A stretch of 64,000 bases of DNA from Ridgeia piscesae. Its lineage: Eukaryota > Annelida > Polychaeta > Sabellida > Siboglinidae. Both the position numbers and the translations under genes were made by a program. Under the pieces are notes generated by a model that saw only the letters and a program-made list of their open reading frames with translations, did no database searches and was not told the origin of the DNA. The stretch is taken from contig JAODUO010000530.1 in the NCBI GenBank assembly GCA_025642075.2, positions 226,987 through 290,986 of the forward strand, in the 5' to 3' direction. This document shows positions 12,087 through 22,673 of this stretch, in pieces; the stretch's first letter is position 1; each line of letters opens with the position of its first letter.

Positions 12087-12560
12087 AGTGAATCACTCGG
12101 CCACGGAAGTCGGATCAATATGGAACTGCATAAACCATAAGCGGTGGCGGACGGACCCCGGGAAGACCGCCGCAGTAAACACACAGAACACACAGAACAA
12201 GAGTGAGAAATCAATAGTGTGTGTGTGTGTCTGTGTCTGTGTCTGTGTCTGGCAGGAGGCAGCAGAGCTCTGGAGCTGGAGCTGGAGCTGGAGCTCAAGG
12301 GACGTCGTGTACGAGGCAACACGCACAATACAGCAGTTACACAAAAGTGATTCCACACAGCGCCTGCACAAAGACAATCGCACACATCTACGCATTCTGT
12401 GCAAGTCCATGCACATTACGCTCAGTCTGTTTAACATCGTTCCCCTGCCAAGATCTCATCATCGCATCTTGATGTTGGGATGTAGGGCCATGCAGCGCGG
12501 TACTCTCAGTGGAATCGACCCAAGTCTTGTTACCGTTTGAAGCACTGGAAGTTTTGTTTA
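12087..12560. other. CpG-rich stretch with short simple repeats
   Basis: Contains GT/GTCT repeats (about 12218-12252) and a GGAGCT hexanucleotide tract (about 12272-12297). A plus frame (12055-12540) is open for 161 codons and a minus frame for 132. The simple repeats keep both open, so neither is accepted as a gene. Confidence 0.4.
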
Positions 12561-13260
12561 GCCTGCGTTGCCTTACTTTTGTTTAGTGTCCTTCGTACCA
12601 TATCAATTTAATCTAAATCTACCCAGTTTATTAATTTTGTCTACCTGATGGTAGTTTACTTTGGTCTAAGTTGTGCAAATTTGGTTTAGTCTAAACTGAT
12701 CTAATTTTACTTAGTCTATCAGGTCGTATCGTAGAGTAGTTTATATTTTATCTGCATTGTTCATGTTTAGTATGTAATGCTCCAGGTTTACTTTGTCTGT
12801 ACTGACCTAATTTTATTGATCTACACTAAACCCAGTTGTATGTAGTGTACACAGCCCCAGTTGTATGTAGTGTACACAGCCCCAGTTGTATGTAGTGTAC
12901 ACAGCCCCAGTTGTATGTAGTGTACACAGCCCCAGTTGTATTTGTCTTGTACACGTATTATCCGAGAATTAATTAGTTTATATTGATCTAAGTTTCTTTG
13001 TTTAGTTTGTACTGCCCCATTTTTATTACGTTTACGTGTATTTTTATAGTTTTGTCTGCACTGCACCTGGTTTAGTCTACACTGTCACATCATGGTTTTG
13101 TCTACCCCAGGTAATCTACATCGCCCCAGTGTAATTTACTCTGTACTGTCCATATTTAATTTAGTCTACATGGCCGCAATTTTGAATCTACATTATCTGA
13201 GTTTTGTTTTGTATTGTTTTGTTTATATTGTCTCCATTTTGTAGAGCTAGTTTTGTTTGG
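12561..13260. repeat. decayed minisatellite, units about 25-30 bp
   Basis: Spaced copies of a TTTAGTCTACACTG...CCCAGTTTT-like motif recur through the interval with heavy divergence (for example near 12660, 12700, 12790, 13070 and 13140). The fresh 25-bp block at 12831-12940 lies in the middle. I read this as an old array in which one segment was re-amplified. Confidence 0.6.
12831..12940. repeat. 25-bp minisatellite core, about 4.5 identical copies
   Basis: Perfect units beginning CCCAGTTGTATGTAGTGTAC and ending ACAGC. Confidence 0.97.
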
Positions 13261-14214
13261 TCTAAATTGTTTTGGGTGGGTAAGTGTGTGCACTTGGCTG
13301 CTGGCAGGTACGCAATTGTGTGAGTAGAACTAATGATTGTGGCGTGTATTAAATGAATGCCTCCTTGACTCTGCCTCCATCTGCCCAGTGACAGATAGCC
13401 TAGGGTGGAATCAGGCGTGTCACACAAATAACTACATTGCCCTGTGTAAGAGTTACACCTTAATGAGAGTTTTGATTGGGGAAATTATATGCGTTTCCAT
13501 GTAATCTGTAGTCAACAGCCAGAAGTATGCACCAATGTAAATGTATCGTTCAATGACATGCAATTATACTAGTGGTGCCTACTTCTTAGGTCTTGCAGGT
13601 ATGTAATATGTATGTGAAAATAGCACACCAGAAGAATTGCTGGCTTAAAAGTCTACTAAATACGGTTTTTTTCCAGCAACAGCTTCAATTGAGTCACAGC
13701 TACTTTTTAACTAAGAGTTCTTCTGCTACACAGGAATTTATGTTTGCATTGATACATACCATCAATAGTACACAGATTATATTGATTTCTTGCTTTTTCA
13801 TTGATCATTGATAACCGATATGCATAAGAATACAACATAGATTATTGCACGCAATGTGACTGCCGTGTCTTTTGAAACAATCTATCAATGGAATCATAGT
13901 ACTGCTGCCTGTTTCAATTATAAATATAGCTGACTAACGTTTATAAGGGAGTAGGCTTTTTAAGGTGGAGATGATTAGTTTGCACAAACCGAGAATGTAA
14001 AATAAAATTAAATACCATGTTTTACTAAACAAAATATCACGTACATATCACCAAAAGTTCCGTACATATCACCAAAAGAACCACGAGAAACACTTTGGTG
14101 CTATAATAAGAGACACGCACTAGATAAAAGACATGTATAATGGTGTACAGTCATGACGTGTACACTGGCATACTAGAGAAACATGAAAGACAATTACCTC
14201 GGCCCCCAGTGCTT
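13261..14214. other. single-copy AT-rich DNA, no gene seen
   Basis: Includes a two-copy direct repeat ACATATCACCAAAAG (about 14043-14080). No supported gene. Confidence 0.45.
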
Positions 14215-14584
14215 TGTGTGTCGGGGCATGGTGTGGGCGTGTCGGCCGGTAGTGTGTCTGGGCAAGGGTCTGCTGCCCCACAGTTGTGGTGATGATAGTG
14301 GCCATGACCCACTGACCACAACACTGACCACCCGCTTATGCGCTCGATGTCACGCCGACACAATGGACCGCTGACACCTGACGTGTGCCGCCGCGTTTAC
14401 ACGAGCGCTGAATGCGCGGTCCGCAGCACGCAGCGTGTGAGTATCTTGGAAGTATGATTTATGCCGGGTGACAGGAGACGAGCAGCGGCTGGCAGCCGCA
14501 ACGACACAAGAGGCCCTCCTTGTCGCGCTCGGCTCTGTCAGTTGCCGCCATCAACACGGACGACCAGTCACACTTGGACCATAT
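14215..14584. promoter_or_regulatory. CpG-rich, promoter-like patch
   Basis: The densest CpG content in the left third. On the plus strand a good donor GTGAGT (14437-14442) follows GCACGCAGCGT. On the minus strand an ATG inside GATGGCGGCAAC, a YY1-like element, opens a 30-codon frame (14459-14551). Either strand could start a transcript, but nothing here proves it. Confidence 0.3.
14459..14551 (-). CDS. 30-codon ORF in CpG-rich patch, doubtful
   Basis: Starts MAATDRAERDKEGLL, contains a CRCGC cysteine cluster and ends at TAA. The -3 base is T and there is no clear splice donor. It could be an upstream ORF of a minus-strand transcript. Listed because of its position, not its sequence. Confidence 0.12.
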   Translation of the reverse strand: MAATDRAERDKEGLLCRCGCQPLLVSCHPA

Positions 14585-14850
14585 AGTCACAGGTCTGTCT
14601 CACCAACGACATGACACAGCACGGTCCTTGCAATCTGAACGTCCTTGTCAAATGGTTTATATTGCAAATCTTAAATATTCCTTGCAACAAGACAGGTATC
14701 CTATGGTCCTCTCTATATCTAGTATTTGTCACCAACAACACTGTCCTTGCAACAAGACAGGTATCCTATGGTCCTCCTCTCAGATGGTCTATATAATAGT
14801 GTTTGTCATCAACTACATGGTCCTTGCAACAACACAGTTATCCAGTCATT
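14585..14850. repeat. 65-77 bp tandem repeat, about 3 copies
   Basis: CCTTGCAACAAGACAGGTAT starts at 14680 and 14745, and a variant (CCTTGCAACAACACAG) at 14822. GTATTTGTCACCAAC or GTGTTTGTCATCAAC lies between them. A more diverged unit precedes at about 14600. Confidence 0.85.
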
Positions 14851-15965
14851 TACTGAAGGTGTCAGAAGTGGGATAATACAACTCCAGAAATAGCTTTGAT
14901 ATTTATATAAACAAATTTTTAAGTAAAATAAAGGATGTATTTGATTCATTTTTGATTATTCGTCATCTAAAATATGAGCTGAGATGATATGAGACTATAT
15001 GGTACATATTTCTCCAGAAACCAAAAACTGACACGACAAGACCTACACACCCATATGAGGCACGTGCAGTAAAGGCCTGTGCATCAAGTCAGATATGTCA
15101 ACAGTATTAATAGCTGTTTACTCACTCTGTGGATCCTGACTTCCGACATATAATTACGTAATAGTTTCCTCTATCTGCAGACGACACATGAAGCGCATAT
15201 TTAGTAGGTTCTTCGGCTGACACATTCCCATCTCATATCTGAGCTAATCCATAAACGGCGCCCGCTCGCCACACTGGGTTCTACATCATCAGAAAAATCA
15301 ATATGACACGCCGACTGCATTCCATTAATTTCCCTTGCAAGACAGTTACCATAGTTTCTGGACAAGAGTCCTCAAATCTGCACGGCTCCACAATCAATGT
15401 CACATACTCGAGGACGCATCAACGCAGAATAGGCTAGTCCATGTGAAATTGAAAAGTGCAAATCTCATCTCACAAAATTGCACTTGCCCTGAAACTGGGC
15501 CAACCAATTAGCCGAGATTGTAATGTGACAGTTCTAATCAATCACGCAATTTGTTTTTATAAACCCAATCACATATGTTAGTGATATCTTTGTAAGCAAT
15601 CTGTTACTTTGTTAGTGTAATTAATAACCAATAATAAATGTATTGTGCTGAAATAGTTGACTAGCTCCTGTTGGAGATGAAAATATGGGCACATTAATCA
15701 GCCTAGAAAGGAGTGACCTTTGTCAGGATAGCGACAGCATCATAATGATGCAACAAAGTGTTTTAAAGAGAAATTTGTCTATTTTGTATAGATCTGACGC
15801 ACCAATAGTGTTGGCTAGACATGACGTGCACAGCCTGTGCCCACAAAACTTACCTCTATCACACGAAAACTACAAGTCTACATATACCTCGATTACCTCC
15901 ATGTAGGAGAAAGTGAGGGAAGATCTTCCTTTTATACCAACAGATACATCTACCTCATGAGTCAT
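14851..15965. other. single-copy DNA, no gene seen
   Basis: A strong minus-strand donor consensus (AGAG then GTAAGT, at 15853-15848) occurs, but all three frames leading into it have stops. Confidence 0.45.
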
Positions 15966-16011
15966 CTCCTGTCAATCACCCTCCTGTCAATCATCCTCCT
16001 GTCAATCATTC
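15966..16011. repeat. 15-bp tandem repeat, 3 copies
   Basis: Three copies of CTCCTGTCAATCATC-like units. Confidence 0.9.
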
Positions 16012-16055
16012 ACCCTTCCATTGCAATACATACCTGCAACAAGAAAAGAACATGA

Positions 16056-16159
16056 GTGATGACAACGAAGGTGTAACACTTTGATGACAACTAAGGTGTA
16101 ACACTTTGATGACAACAAAGGTGTAACACTTTGATGACAACTAAGGTGTAACACTTTAG
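16056..16159. repeat. 25-bp minisatellite, 4 copies
   Basis: GATGACAACTAAGGTGTAAC plus ACTTT, four copies with single-base variants. Confidence 0.95.
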
Positions 16160-16339
16160 TAGATGCAACCAATACTACAACATTGTTGCTAGTATTTCTT
16201 ATTAAATTACTAAATAGTTTCAATCATAAAATCCAAATTCAGGGGAAGCTGGTAAACCTTTCTACATGTTTCCAACAACAAGACTGACTTGCTGCCATTT
16301 AAGTCAACTTCCCATTCCAATACACACCATATGCCTTAA

Positions 16340-16412
16340 CCAATCACCTAAGCAACAAACCAGAGTTGGCATCTAGTATAAATGATAAGTAAAAACATGA
16401 CGGGTCGTCAGT
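16340..16412 (+). promoter_or_regulatory. candidate CCAAT/TATA/initiator promoter
   Basis: CCAAT (16340-16344), TATAAAT (16377-16383) and TCAGTG (A at 16410) lie at about -70, -33 and +1, the classic arrangement. The first downstream ATG (16468) opens a 22-codon frame starting MQLIPTDHCP. GTCAGTGTTCAAACGGTCA at the initiator resembles 8741-8766. Confidence 0.3.
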
Positions 16413-18254
16413 GTTCAAACGGTCACCTCTCTGGTCTGCCTTGACCGGCTGGACATACAGCCTGGAATGCAGCTCATTCCAACTGACCATTGCCCACCGA
16501 CTGTCCAGCTTCAAATACTATATTCCGGCACATGAAGGAAAGTATATTTACTCCTACGTATTAGATCATCTCTCGTAAGCAGCTACTGATTAATGGACCT
16601 GCATGTCTCATGCCACAATAATTATGTTGAGTTGACAACTGTGTGTGACACGCGCACGCGAGAAGAACCACGCACTGTAGGACAGCTGGCCAGTGGCATC
16701 ACTATGACAGACTCGCTTCTGTATCTGTCTGTCACTGTATTGGGCAGCTGTTTTTCATGCATAATTAAATTGTGACAGAACACAATATTTTCAGCAGACC
16801 AATGAAAACTCGATCGGAAAACAATAGTACGATACGCATGAATGACAAACTGGAGATCTAAGCAGGCAAGTTTCTGAGATTAATTTAGGCTGTTATCACA
16901 TACCGAATATATTGTGATGTAAATTGAAACAAATTATTTGGAAACATGTATATTTTCCATGTCCAAGGCTTGATCGGTGTGTGATTAAAAATAATACATC
17001 TGGCTGTGTACTTCATTTTGTTACTACTTTGTCAAATATCTAGTTATATGCTACAGATGGCAACTGCACTGATGACATTTGTCCTGTATTTCTACAAATG
17101 CTTAGTGTCAGTGCTCTGGAAACCAGGAATGTTGCTATTTTAATATCAGTATTCTATTAATAAATCTATATTTCAGTAGTTAAATGTTTTAACCTTTAAT
17201 TATATAAATTATATCTTTATTCATTTTTTATTAATCACACACTGGTATGCATAAATGAACATACACACTACTCTCTATTCCAGTCACTCTACATTAGGAC
17301 ACAACCATCTAAACTCTCACTAGGTGGAGCCACATCACAACCAGACATACACATACCAGGTAATGTACGACACACCACATGTGGTATTGCCACCTTCTAA
17401 AAATATAAGCACCATTTATAACTACGCGACAAAAGCTGGCAGTGGTTGGTTCAGATTACATGACAATTACAGTGGACTAGATATAAGCACATGTTTACCT
17501 GTAATCAAGTGCAATTACACCTGGTCAGTGCCTCGGCACATATATACTGACCAAGATCAAAATATGTGTAAATACAACGTGAGTAAAACTGACATACATA
17601 AATCATCTGTATAATGTTATTATACATTTTATTCATCCATCTAATACGGACTGAGGAGAGGGAGTGAGAGGAGGGTTGAATGAATACTAGGGGAGGGCAT
17701 GGAGGAAGGGAGGAAGAGAGAGGGCGAGGAACAGGGAATGTAAAACAAGTAACTGACTTCACTAGTCCCACTGCAATCACACAAGTCATATTTATGAATG
17801 AAGATACAACGAAGATATTATTAGTAATGATGGTTGAGAGGCAGCCAGAGTGCAATGCACTGACCACACACTGACCATACACTGGCAGTTAGTAGTGCAG
17901 ACTGTTTACCCAACAGTGACGATGCATGCAGTGCTGCCACACAGTGGACAATGTAACACTACATCTGCAGCAGGGAAATAATCAACGAACCATCACACTG
18001 GTGATTACCCGTGAGGGAGGCAGGAGGACGGGAAGGAAGGAGGCAGTGTGGGTCTTGCAGCATGCCTGGTCTTTTTAGCTTCCCCTTCTATCATAAATGT
18101 TCCTGCTTGTCATTGTCCTACCTCAATGTGACATCAATGAACACAATGACGGGATGCACGCAGGCCTAGACCACGCCTTAGCTGTTATTAGCAAATATTG
18201 TATTTGAAAAAATCCAAAAATAGGTCGTCTTCACATCAATTTATATAACAAATA
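16413..18254. other. single-copy DNA, no gene seen
   Basis: AT-rich with a short purine-rich patch at 17650-17740. Frames up to 125 codons on the minus strand (17505-17882) lack any support. Confidence 0.4.
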
Positions 18255-18391
18255 CTTAGGAAACAACAATTGTTGGTTGGCAGTCAGCTCTGAAGAGATA
18301 ACTTTCATCACAACTCAAACATAAAAACTTAGAAAACATCAATGTTTGTTTGTCACCGTTGATGAGATAATTTTCATCACAATTCAGACAA
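18255..18391. repeat. 73-bp direct duplication, 2 copies
   Basis: CTTAGGAAACAACAATTGTT at 18255 and CTTAGAAAACATCAATGTTT at 18328 start copies that stay alignable through GAGATAA(C/T)TTTCATCACAA. Roughly 80% alike. Confidence 0.8.
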
Positions 18392-19299
18392 GTTTGTATG
18401 TCACCTATATCACTGACACAACTTTGGTGTATAAATACAAACTGGTGTCTGTAATTACCATGTTGATTCATAACTGTGGCCCACGGCAATTCAGTGACAT
18501 ACTTGGCCTTTGTCATGCAGACGCCCCCAACCACCCCCAACCAGCACTATGCATCTTTCACACGCCACGCATATACAACTTTCTATTGTCAACAATGGCT
18601 GCATACCGACAGATTGCACGTTTTGCTGGTCTTGTTCAGTCACACCAGTGCAAACATAACGGAATAACTGAGTCACTTGGGGCCCGCATATATTTGTCTT
18701 GTGTCTGCTGTTTTATAATTTGTTGCGGGAACATTTATTTATGACACCGTCTGTTCCCGAGATGTGAATAATGCCATTATGGAATGTATGAGTTAGTAAA
18801 AATCATAAATCGTATCTTCGTAAATACTAGCAATAATCAGAACTGATAATTCATTTTTGGGGTAAAAGGAACAAAAATATTCAATAGATCACACTTCTGC
18901 ATTGTTTTCAAAAGACAAAACCTTTAGACGCTTCTCAGAAATGCAACAAACCAAAAGGATAATGACTTATGAGGCAGCATACGTAATCCTCCAATAAATC
19001 AACTCACAGCGCGTAAACACATTACACATAAGACATGTCTCCCGCAGGCTGAATGATAAATAAGCACAGACTGAGAGTGTGTGTCATGTAGACACCAGAT
19101 GGCAGCATGGGACATACAGAAACAGGTGAATTTGTGTATTTTCCCTGTTGTCTATTGTGGATTTGCAATATGAATATGATTGTTTTACTCATATGACGGG
19201 TGAGAACTGTGCATGACCACAGTGACTTAAACATAATGATGTTCAACGTCTGGGAAAACTGAACCAGGAAGAGGGAGTGAGAGCATGAGTGAGAGGATG
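18392..19299. other. single-copy DNA, no gene seen
   Basis: A plus frame at 18346-18744 is open for 132 codons with some hydrophobic residues. There is no domain or gene context. Confidence 0.4.
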
Positions 19300-21561
19300 A
19301 GACGGAGACTGGGAGAGGGAAGGAGACTGGGAGAGGGAAAGAGACTGGGAGAGGGAAGGAGACTGGGAGGGAAGGAGACTGGGAGAGGGAAGGAATTTGG
19401 GAGAGGGAAGGAGACTGAGTGAGGGAAGGAGACTGGGAGAGGGAAGGAGACTTGGAGAGGGAAAGAAACTGGGAGAGGGAAGGAGACTGGGAGAGGGAAG
19501 GAGACTGGGAGGGAAGGAGACTGGGAGAGGGAAAGAAACTAGGAGAGGGAAGGAGACTGGAAGAGGGAAGGAGACTGGGAGAGGGAAGGAGACTGGGTGA
19601 GGGAGAGACTGGGAGAGGGAAGGAGACTGGGACAGGAAAGGAGACTGGGAGAGGGAAGGAGACTGGGAGAGGTAAGCGACTGGGAGAGGGAAGGAGACTG
19701 GGAGAGGGAAGGAGACTGGGAGAGGGAAGGAGACTGGGAGAGGGAAAGATGGGAGGAGGACTGGGAGAGGGAAGGAGACTGGGAGAGGGAAGGAGACTGG
19801 GAGAGGAAGGAGACTGGGAGAGGGAAGAGACTGGGAGAGGGAAGGAGACTGGGAGGGTAAGAGACTGGGAGAGGAAGGAGACTGGGAGAGGAAGGAGACT
19901 GGGAGAGGGAAGGAGACTGGGAGAGGTAAGAGACTGGGAGAGGGAAGGAGACTGGGAGAGGGAAGGAGACTGGGAGAGGGAAGGAGACTGGGAGAGGGAA
20001 GGAGACTGGGAGAGGGAAGGAGACTGGGAGAGGTAAGAGACGGGGAGAGGGAAGGAGACTGGGAGAGGGAAGGAGACTGGGAGGGAAGGAGACTGGGAGA
20101 GGGAAAGAAACTAGGAGAGGGAAGGAGACTGGGTGAGGGAGAGACTGGGAGAGGGAAGGAGACTGGGACAGGAAAAGAGACTGGGAGAGGGAAGGAGACT
20201 GGGAGAGGTAAGAGACTGGGAGAAGTAAGGAAGACTGGGAGAGTGAAGGAGACTGGGAGAAGGAAGGAGACTGGGAGAGGGAAGGAGACTGGGAGAGGTA
20301 AGGACTGGGAGAGGGAAGGAGACTGGGAGAGGGAAGGAGACTGGGAGAGGGAAGGAGACTGGGAGAGGGAAGGAGACTGGGAGAGGAAGGAGACTGGGAG
20401 AGGGAAGAGACTGGGAGAGGAAGGAGACTGGGAGAGGGAAGGAGACTGGGAGAGGGAAGGAGACTGGGAGAGGTAAGAGACTGGGAGAGGGAAGGAGACT
20501 GGGAGAGGGAAGGAGACTGGGAGAGGGAAGGAGACTGGGAGAGGGAAGGAGACTGGGAGAGGTAAGAGACTGGGAGAGTGAAGGAGACTGGGAGAAGGAA
20601 GGAGACTGGGAGAGGGAAGAGACTGGGAGAGGGAAGGAGACTGGGAGAGTGAAGGAGACTGGGAGACGGAAGGAGACTGGGAGAGGGAAGGAGACTGGGA
20701 GAGGTAAGCGACTGGGAGAGGGAAGGAGACTGGGAGAGGGAAGGAGACTGGGAGAGGGAAGGAGACTGGGAGAGGGAAGGAGACTGGGAGAGGTAAGAGA
20801 CTGGGAGAGGGAAGGAGACTGGGAGAGGGAAGGAGACTGGGAGAGGGAAGGAGACTGGGAGAGGTAAGAGACTGGGAGAGGGAAGGAGACTGGGAGAGGA
20901 AGGAGACTGGGAGAGGGAAGGAGACTGGGAGAGGTAAGAGACTGGGAGAGGGAAGGAGACTGGGAGAGGGAAGGAGACTGGGAGAGGGAAGGAGACTGGG
21001 AGAGGGAAGGAGACTGGGAGAGGTAAGAGACGGGGAGAGGGAAGGAGACTGGGAGGGAAGGAGACTGGGAGAGGGAAGGAGACTGGGAGAGGTAAGAGAC
21101 TGGGAGAGGGAAGGAGACTGGGAGAGGTAAGAGACTGGGAGAGTGAAGGAGACTGGGAGAAGGAAGGAGACTGGGAGAGGGAAGGAGACTGGGAGAGGTA
21201 AGAGACTGGGAGAGGGAAGGAGACTGGGAGAGGGAAGGAGACTGGGAGAGGGAAGGAGACTGGGAGAGGGAAGGAGACTGGGAGAGGTAAGAGACGGGGA
21301 GAGGGAAGGAGACTGGGAGAGGGAAGGAGACTGGGAGGGAAGGAGACTGGGAGAGGGAAAGAAACTAGGAGAGGGAAGGAGACTGGGAGAGGGAAGGAGA
21401 CTGGGAGAGGGAAGGAGACTGGGTGAGGGAGAGACTGGGAGAGGGAAGGAGACTGGGACAGGAAAAGAGACTGGGAGAGGGAAGGAGACTGGGAGAGGTA
21501 AGAGACTGGGAGAAGTAAGAGACTGGGAGAGTGAAGGAGACTGGGAGAAGGAAGGAGACTC
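19300..21561. repeat. 18-bp purine-rich minisatellite, about 125 copies
   Basis: The unit is GGAAGGAGACTGGGAGAG. Nearly all bases on the plus strand are purines, with a CT pair once per unit. Recurrent variant units mark a higher-order structure: GGGAAAGAAACTAGGAGAGG near 19525, 20100 and 21355; GGGTGAGGGAGAGACTGGG near 19590, 20130 and 21420; GAGAGTGAAGGAGACTGGGA near 20232, 20573, 20646, 21130 and 21525. Units of 16 or 17 bp are mixed in. Two overlapping minus frames (774 and 679 codons, reading SPSLLPS/LPVSF) stay open only because 18 is a multiple of three; they are not taken as genes. GGG runs spaced by AGA could allow G-quadruplex or triplex structure. Confidence 0.97.
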
Positions 21562-21689
21562 TGGCACTGAGAGTACACCTCACAGACTTCTTATTGCATG
21601 AATCAGGGATTGAGTAGAAACAATTTTCAAAGTGGAGCATTCTAATTGACACTATACGAGGGTTCTAACGGAACATAAAACCTCAGACG

Positions 21690-21855
21690 GAAGACCTGGG
21701 GAGCTCTGGTGTAGCAGTGCTGGACTTATGGCAGTTGGACCCTCTTCGTGTTCTTTCAAGCTTTGGCCAATTCTGTTCAGTCCACATTTCACCAGTTCAC
21801 TCAGCTGCATGAGTACCTAGCTGTAGATTGTGGTAAATATAACATTTCATATCTT
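21690..21855 (+). mobile_element. SINE-like fragment, plus orientation
   Basis: CACCAGTTCACTCAGCTGCA then TGAGTACCTAGCTGTAGATT is alignable with 48450-48515 and 55943-56000. The preceding GGTGTAGCAGTGCTGGACTT resembles a tRNA A-box region. I take this as a diverged copy of the family seen best at 55833-56170. Confidence 0.55.
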
Positions 21856-22197
21856 CCTGCTGCTGCTTCAAAACCTGTTGTCTGCTGTGAACAATAAAAC
21901 AGTATCCCTAGTTCTCGCTACACAAGGCTAACAACAATGTGTGTAGGATGTTGGAAGGGGGACAAACACATCTGAGCATGTAATAATGTGATGAGGTTAC
22001 CATGTAGCCCACTGACCCCCAATATGCCTCTGAATGCTAAACAGAATAAATAAGTAACCCATCATGCAGTCCTTACAAGAACCGTGTCATAGCTAACGTC
22101 CTATGGACTGTATAGTACTGTCTGTACGGTTGCTTTATTTGGTGAAATAAGATATGATAGGCTGATAGAGCCCATCAGGAAGGGTGTGGGTAAGTTC
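21856..22197. other. single-copy DNA, no gene seen
   Basis: Nothing supported apart from lying between two SINE-like pieces. Confidence 0.4.
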
Positions 22198-22323
22198 TTA
22201 TACGGCGCAATATCCAGTCCTTAGCACTGCTCAAAGCGCTTAACACTGTAATCACTTGTAGACCTGTTCAATTAAACACCATCTCAATTTATCAGGGAAG
22301 CATTCAGCAGGGTTCCAGTTATG
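22198..22323 (-). mobile_element. SINE 3' part, minus orientation
   Basis: GCGCAATATCCAGTCCTTAG, then CTGTTCAATTAAACACCATC, matches the reverse complement of 56160-56035 along about 125 bp. The (AT)n/(AC)n tract beside it at 22328 could derive from a SINE end or be coincidence. Confidence 0.7.
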
Positions 22324-22327
22324 CACA

Positions 22328-22328
22328 A

Positions 22329-22381
<53 letters not shown>

Positions 22382-22403
22382 CACACACACACACACACAC
22401 ACA
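22328..22403. repeat. compound (AT)n(AC)n microsatellite
   Basis: About 24 AT units, a short AAA spacer and about 12 AC units. Confidence 0.97.
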
Positions 22404-22417
22404 AAGATATATATATA

Positions 22418-22562
22418 CATTTTCAAAGCAAAACTTACAATATCTGAAATTTTGAAAGATCTTTTTTGTTCCTTATTTTCGACCTGTCCACCAGTGACAT
22501 TTCCACCCATCAAACATTGGTTTTACCTAGCCATATGACAGGTGGACACGTCTCTACATTTC
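22418..22562 (+). mobile_element. diverged hAT-like MITE fragment (right half)
   Basis: TTTTCAAAGC..., CAATATCTG, TTTTTTGTTCCTTATTTTCG, ACCTGTCCACC and GACAGGTGGACACGTCTCTA follow the same order as the right half of the copy at 47709-48007. The terminal CATAAAGC has changed. The left half is absent. Confidence 0.6.
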
Positions 22563-22564
22563 AG

Positions 22565-22673
22565 TGTTTTACCTCCGAATTACAACACTTCATACACCTG
22601 CATAGACATAACAAGGATATGACTGAGCACACTACACTGCCCACCTGTAATGCAGTGTGCTCAATAACACCAG
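22565..22673 (+). CDS. possible internal exon, 109 nt
   Basis: The segment lies between an acceptor-like CTCTACATTTCAG and a strong donor CACCAG/GTAAGTCT. Frame 0 is open throughout (starts CFTSELQHFIHLHRHNKD, contains TCNAVC). The acceptor is made from the end of a transposon copy, so this may be chance. No domain recognised. Confidence 0.15.

Noticed and set aside
12055..12540. 161-codon plus ORF in CpG-rich DNA
   Set aside because: It includes GT and GGAGCT simple repeats that lack stops, has poor start context, and an opposite-strand frame is equally long.
15848..15960. Strong minus-strand donor GTAAGT as an exon end
   Set aside because: All frames before it contain stops near the donor, so no coding exon fits.
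19243..21567. 774- and 679-codon minus-strand ORFs (SPSLLPS / LPVSF)
   Set aside because: Two overlapping frames of the same 18-bp array are both open, which is expected of the unit rather than of a gene.
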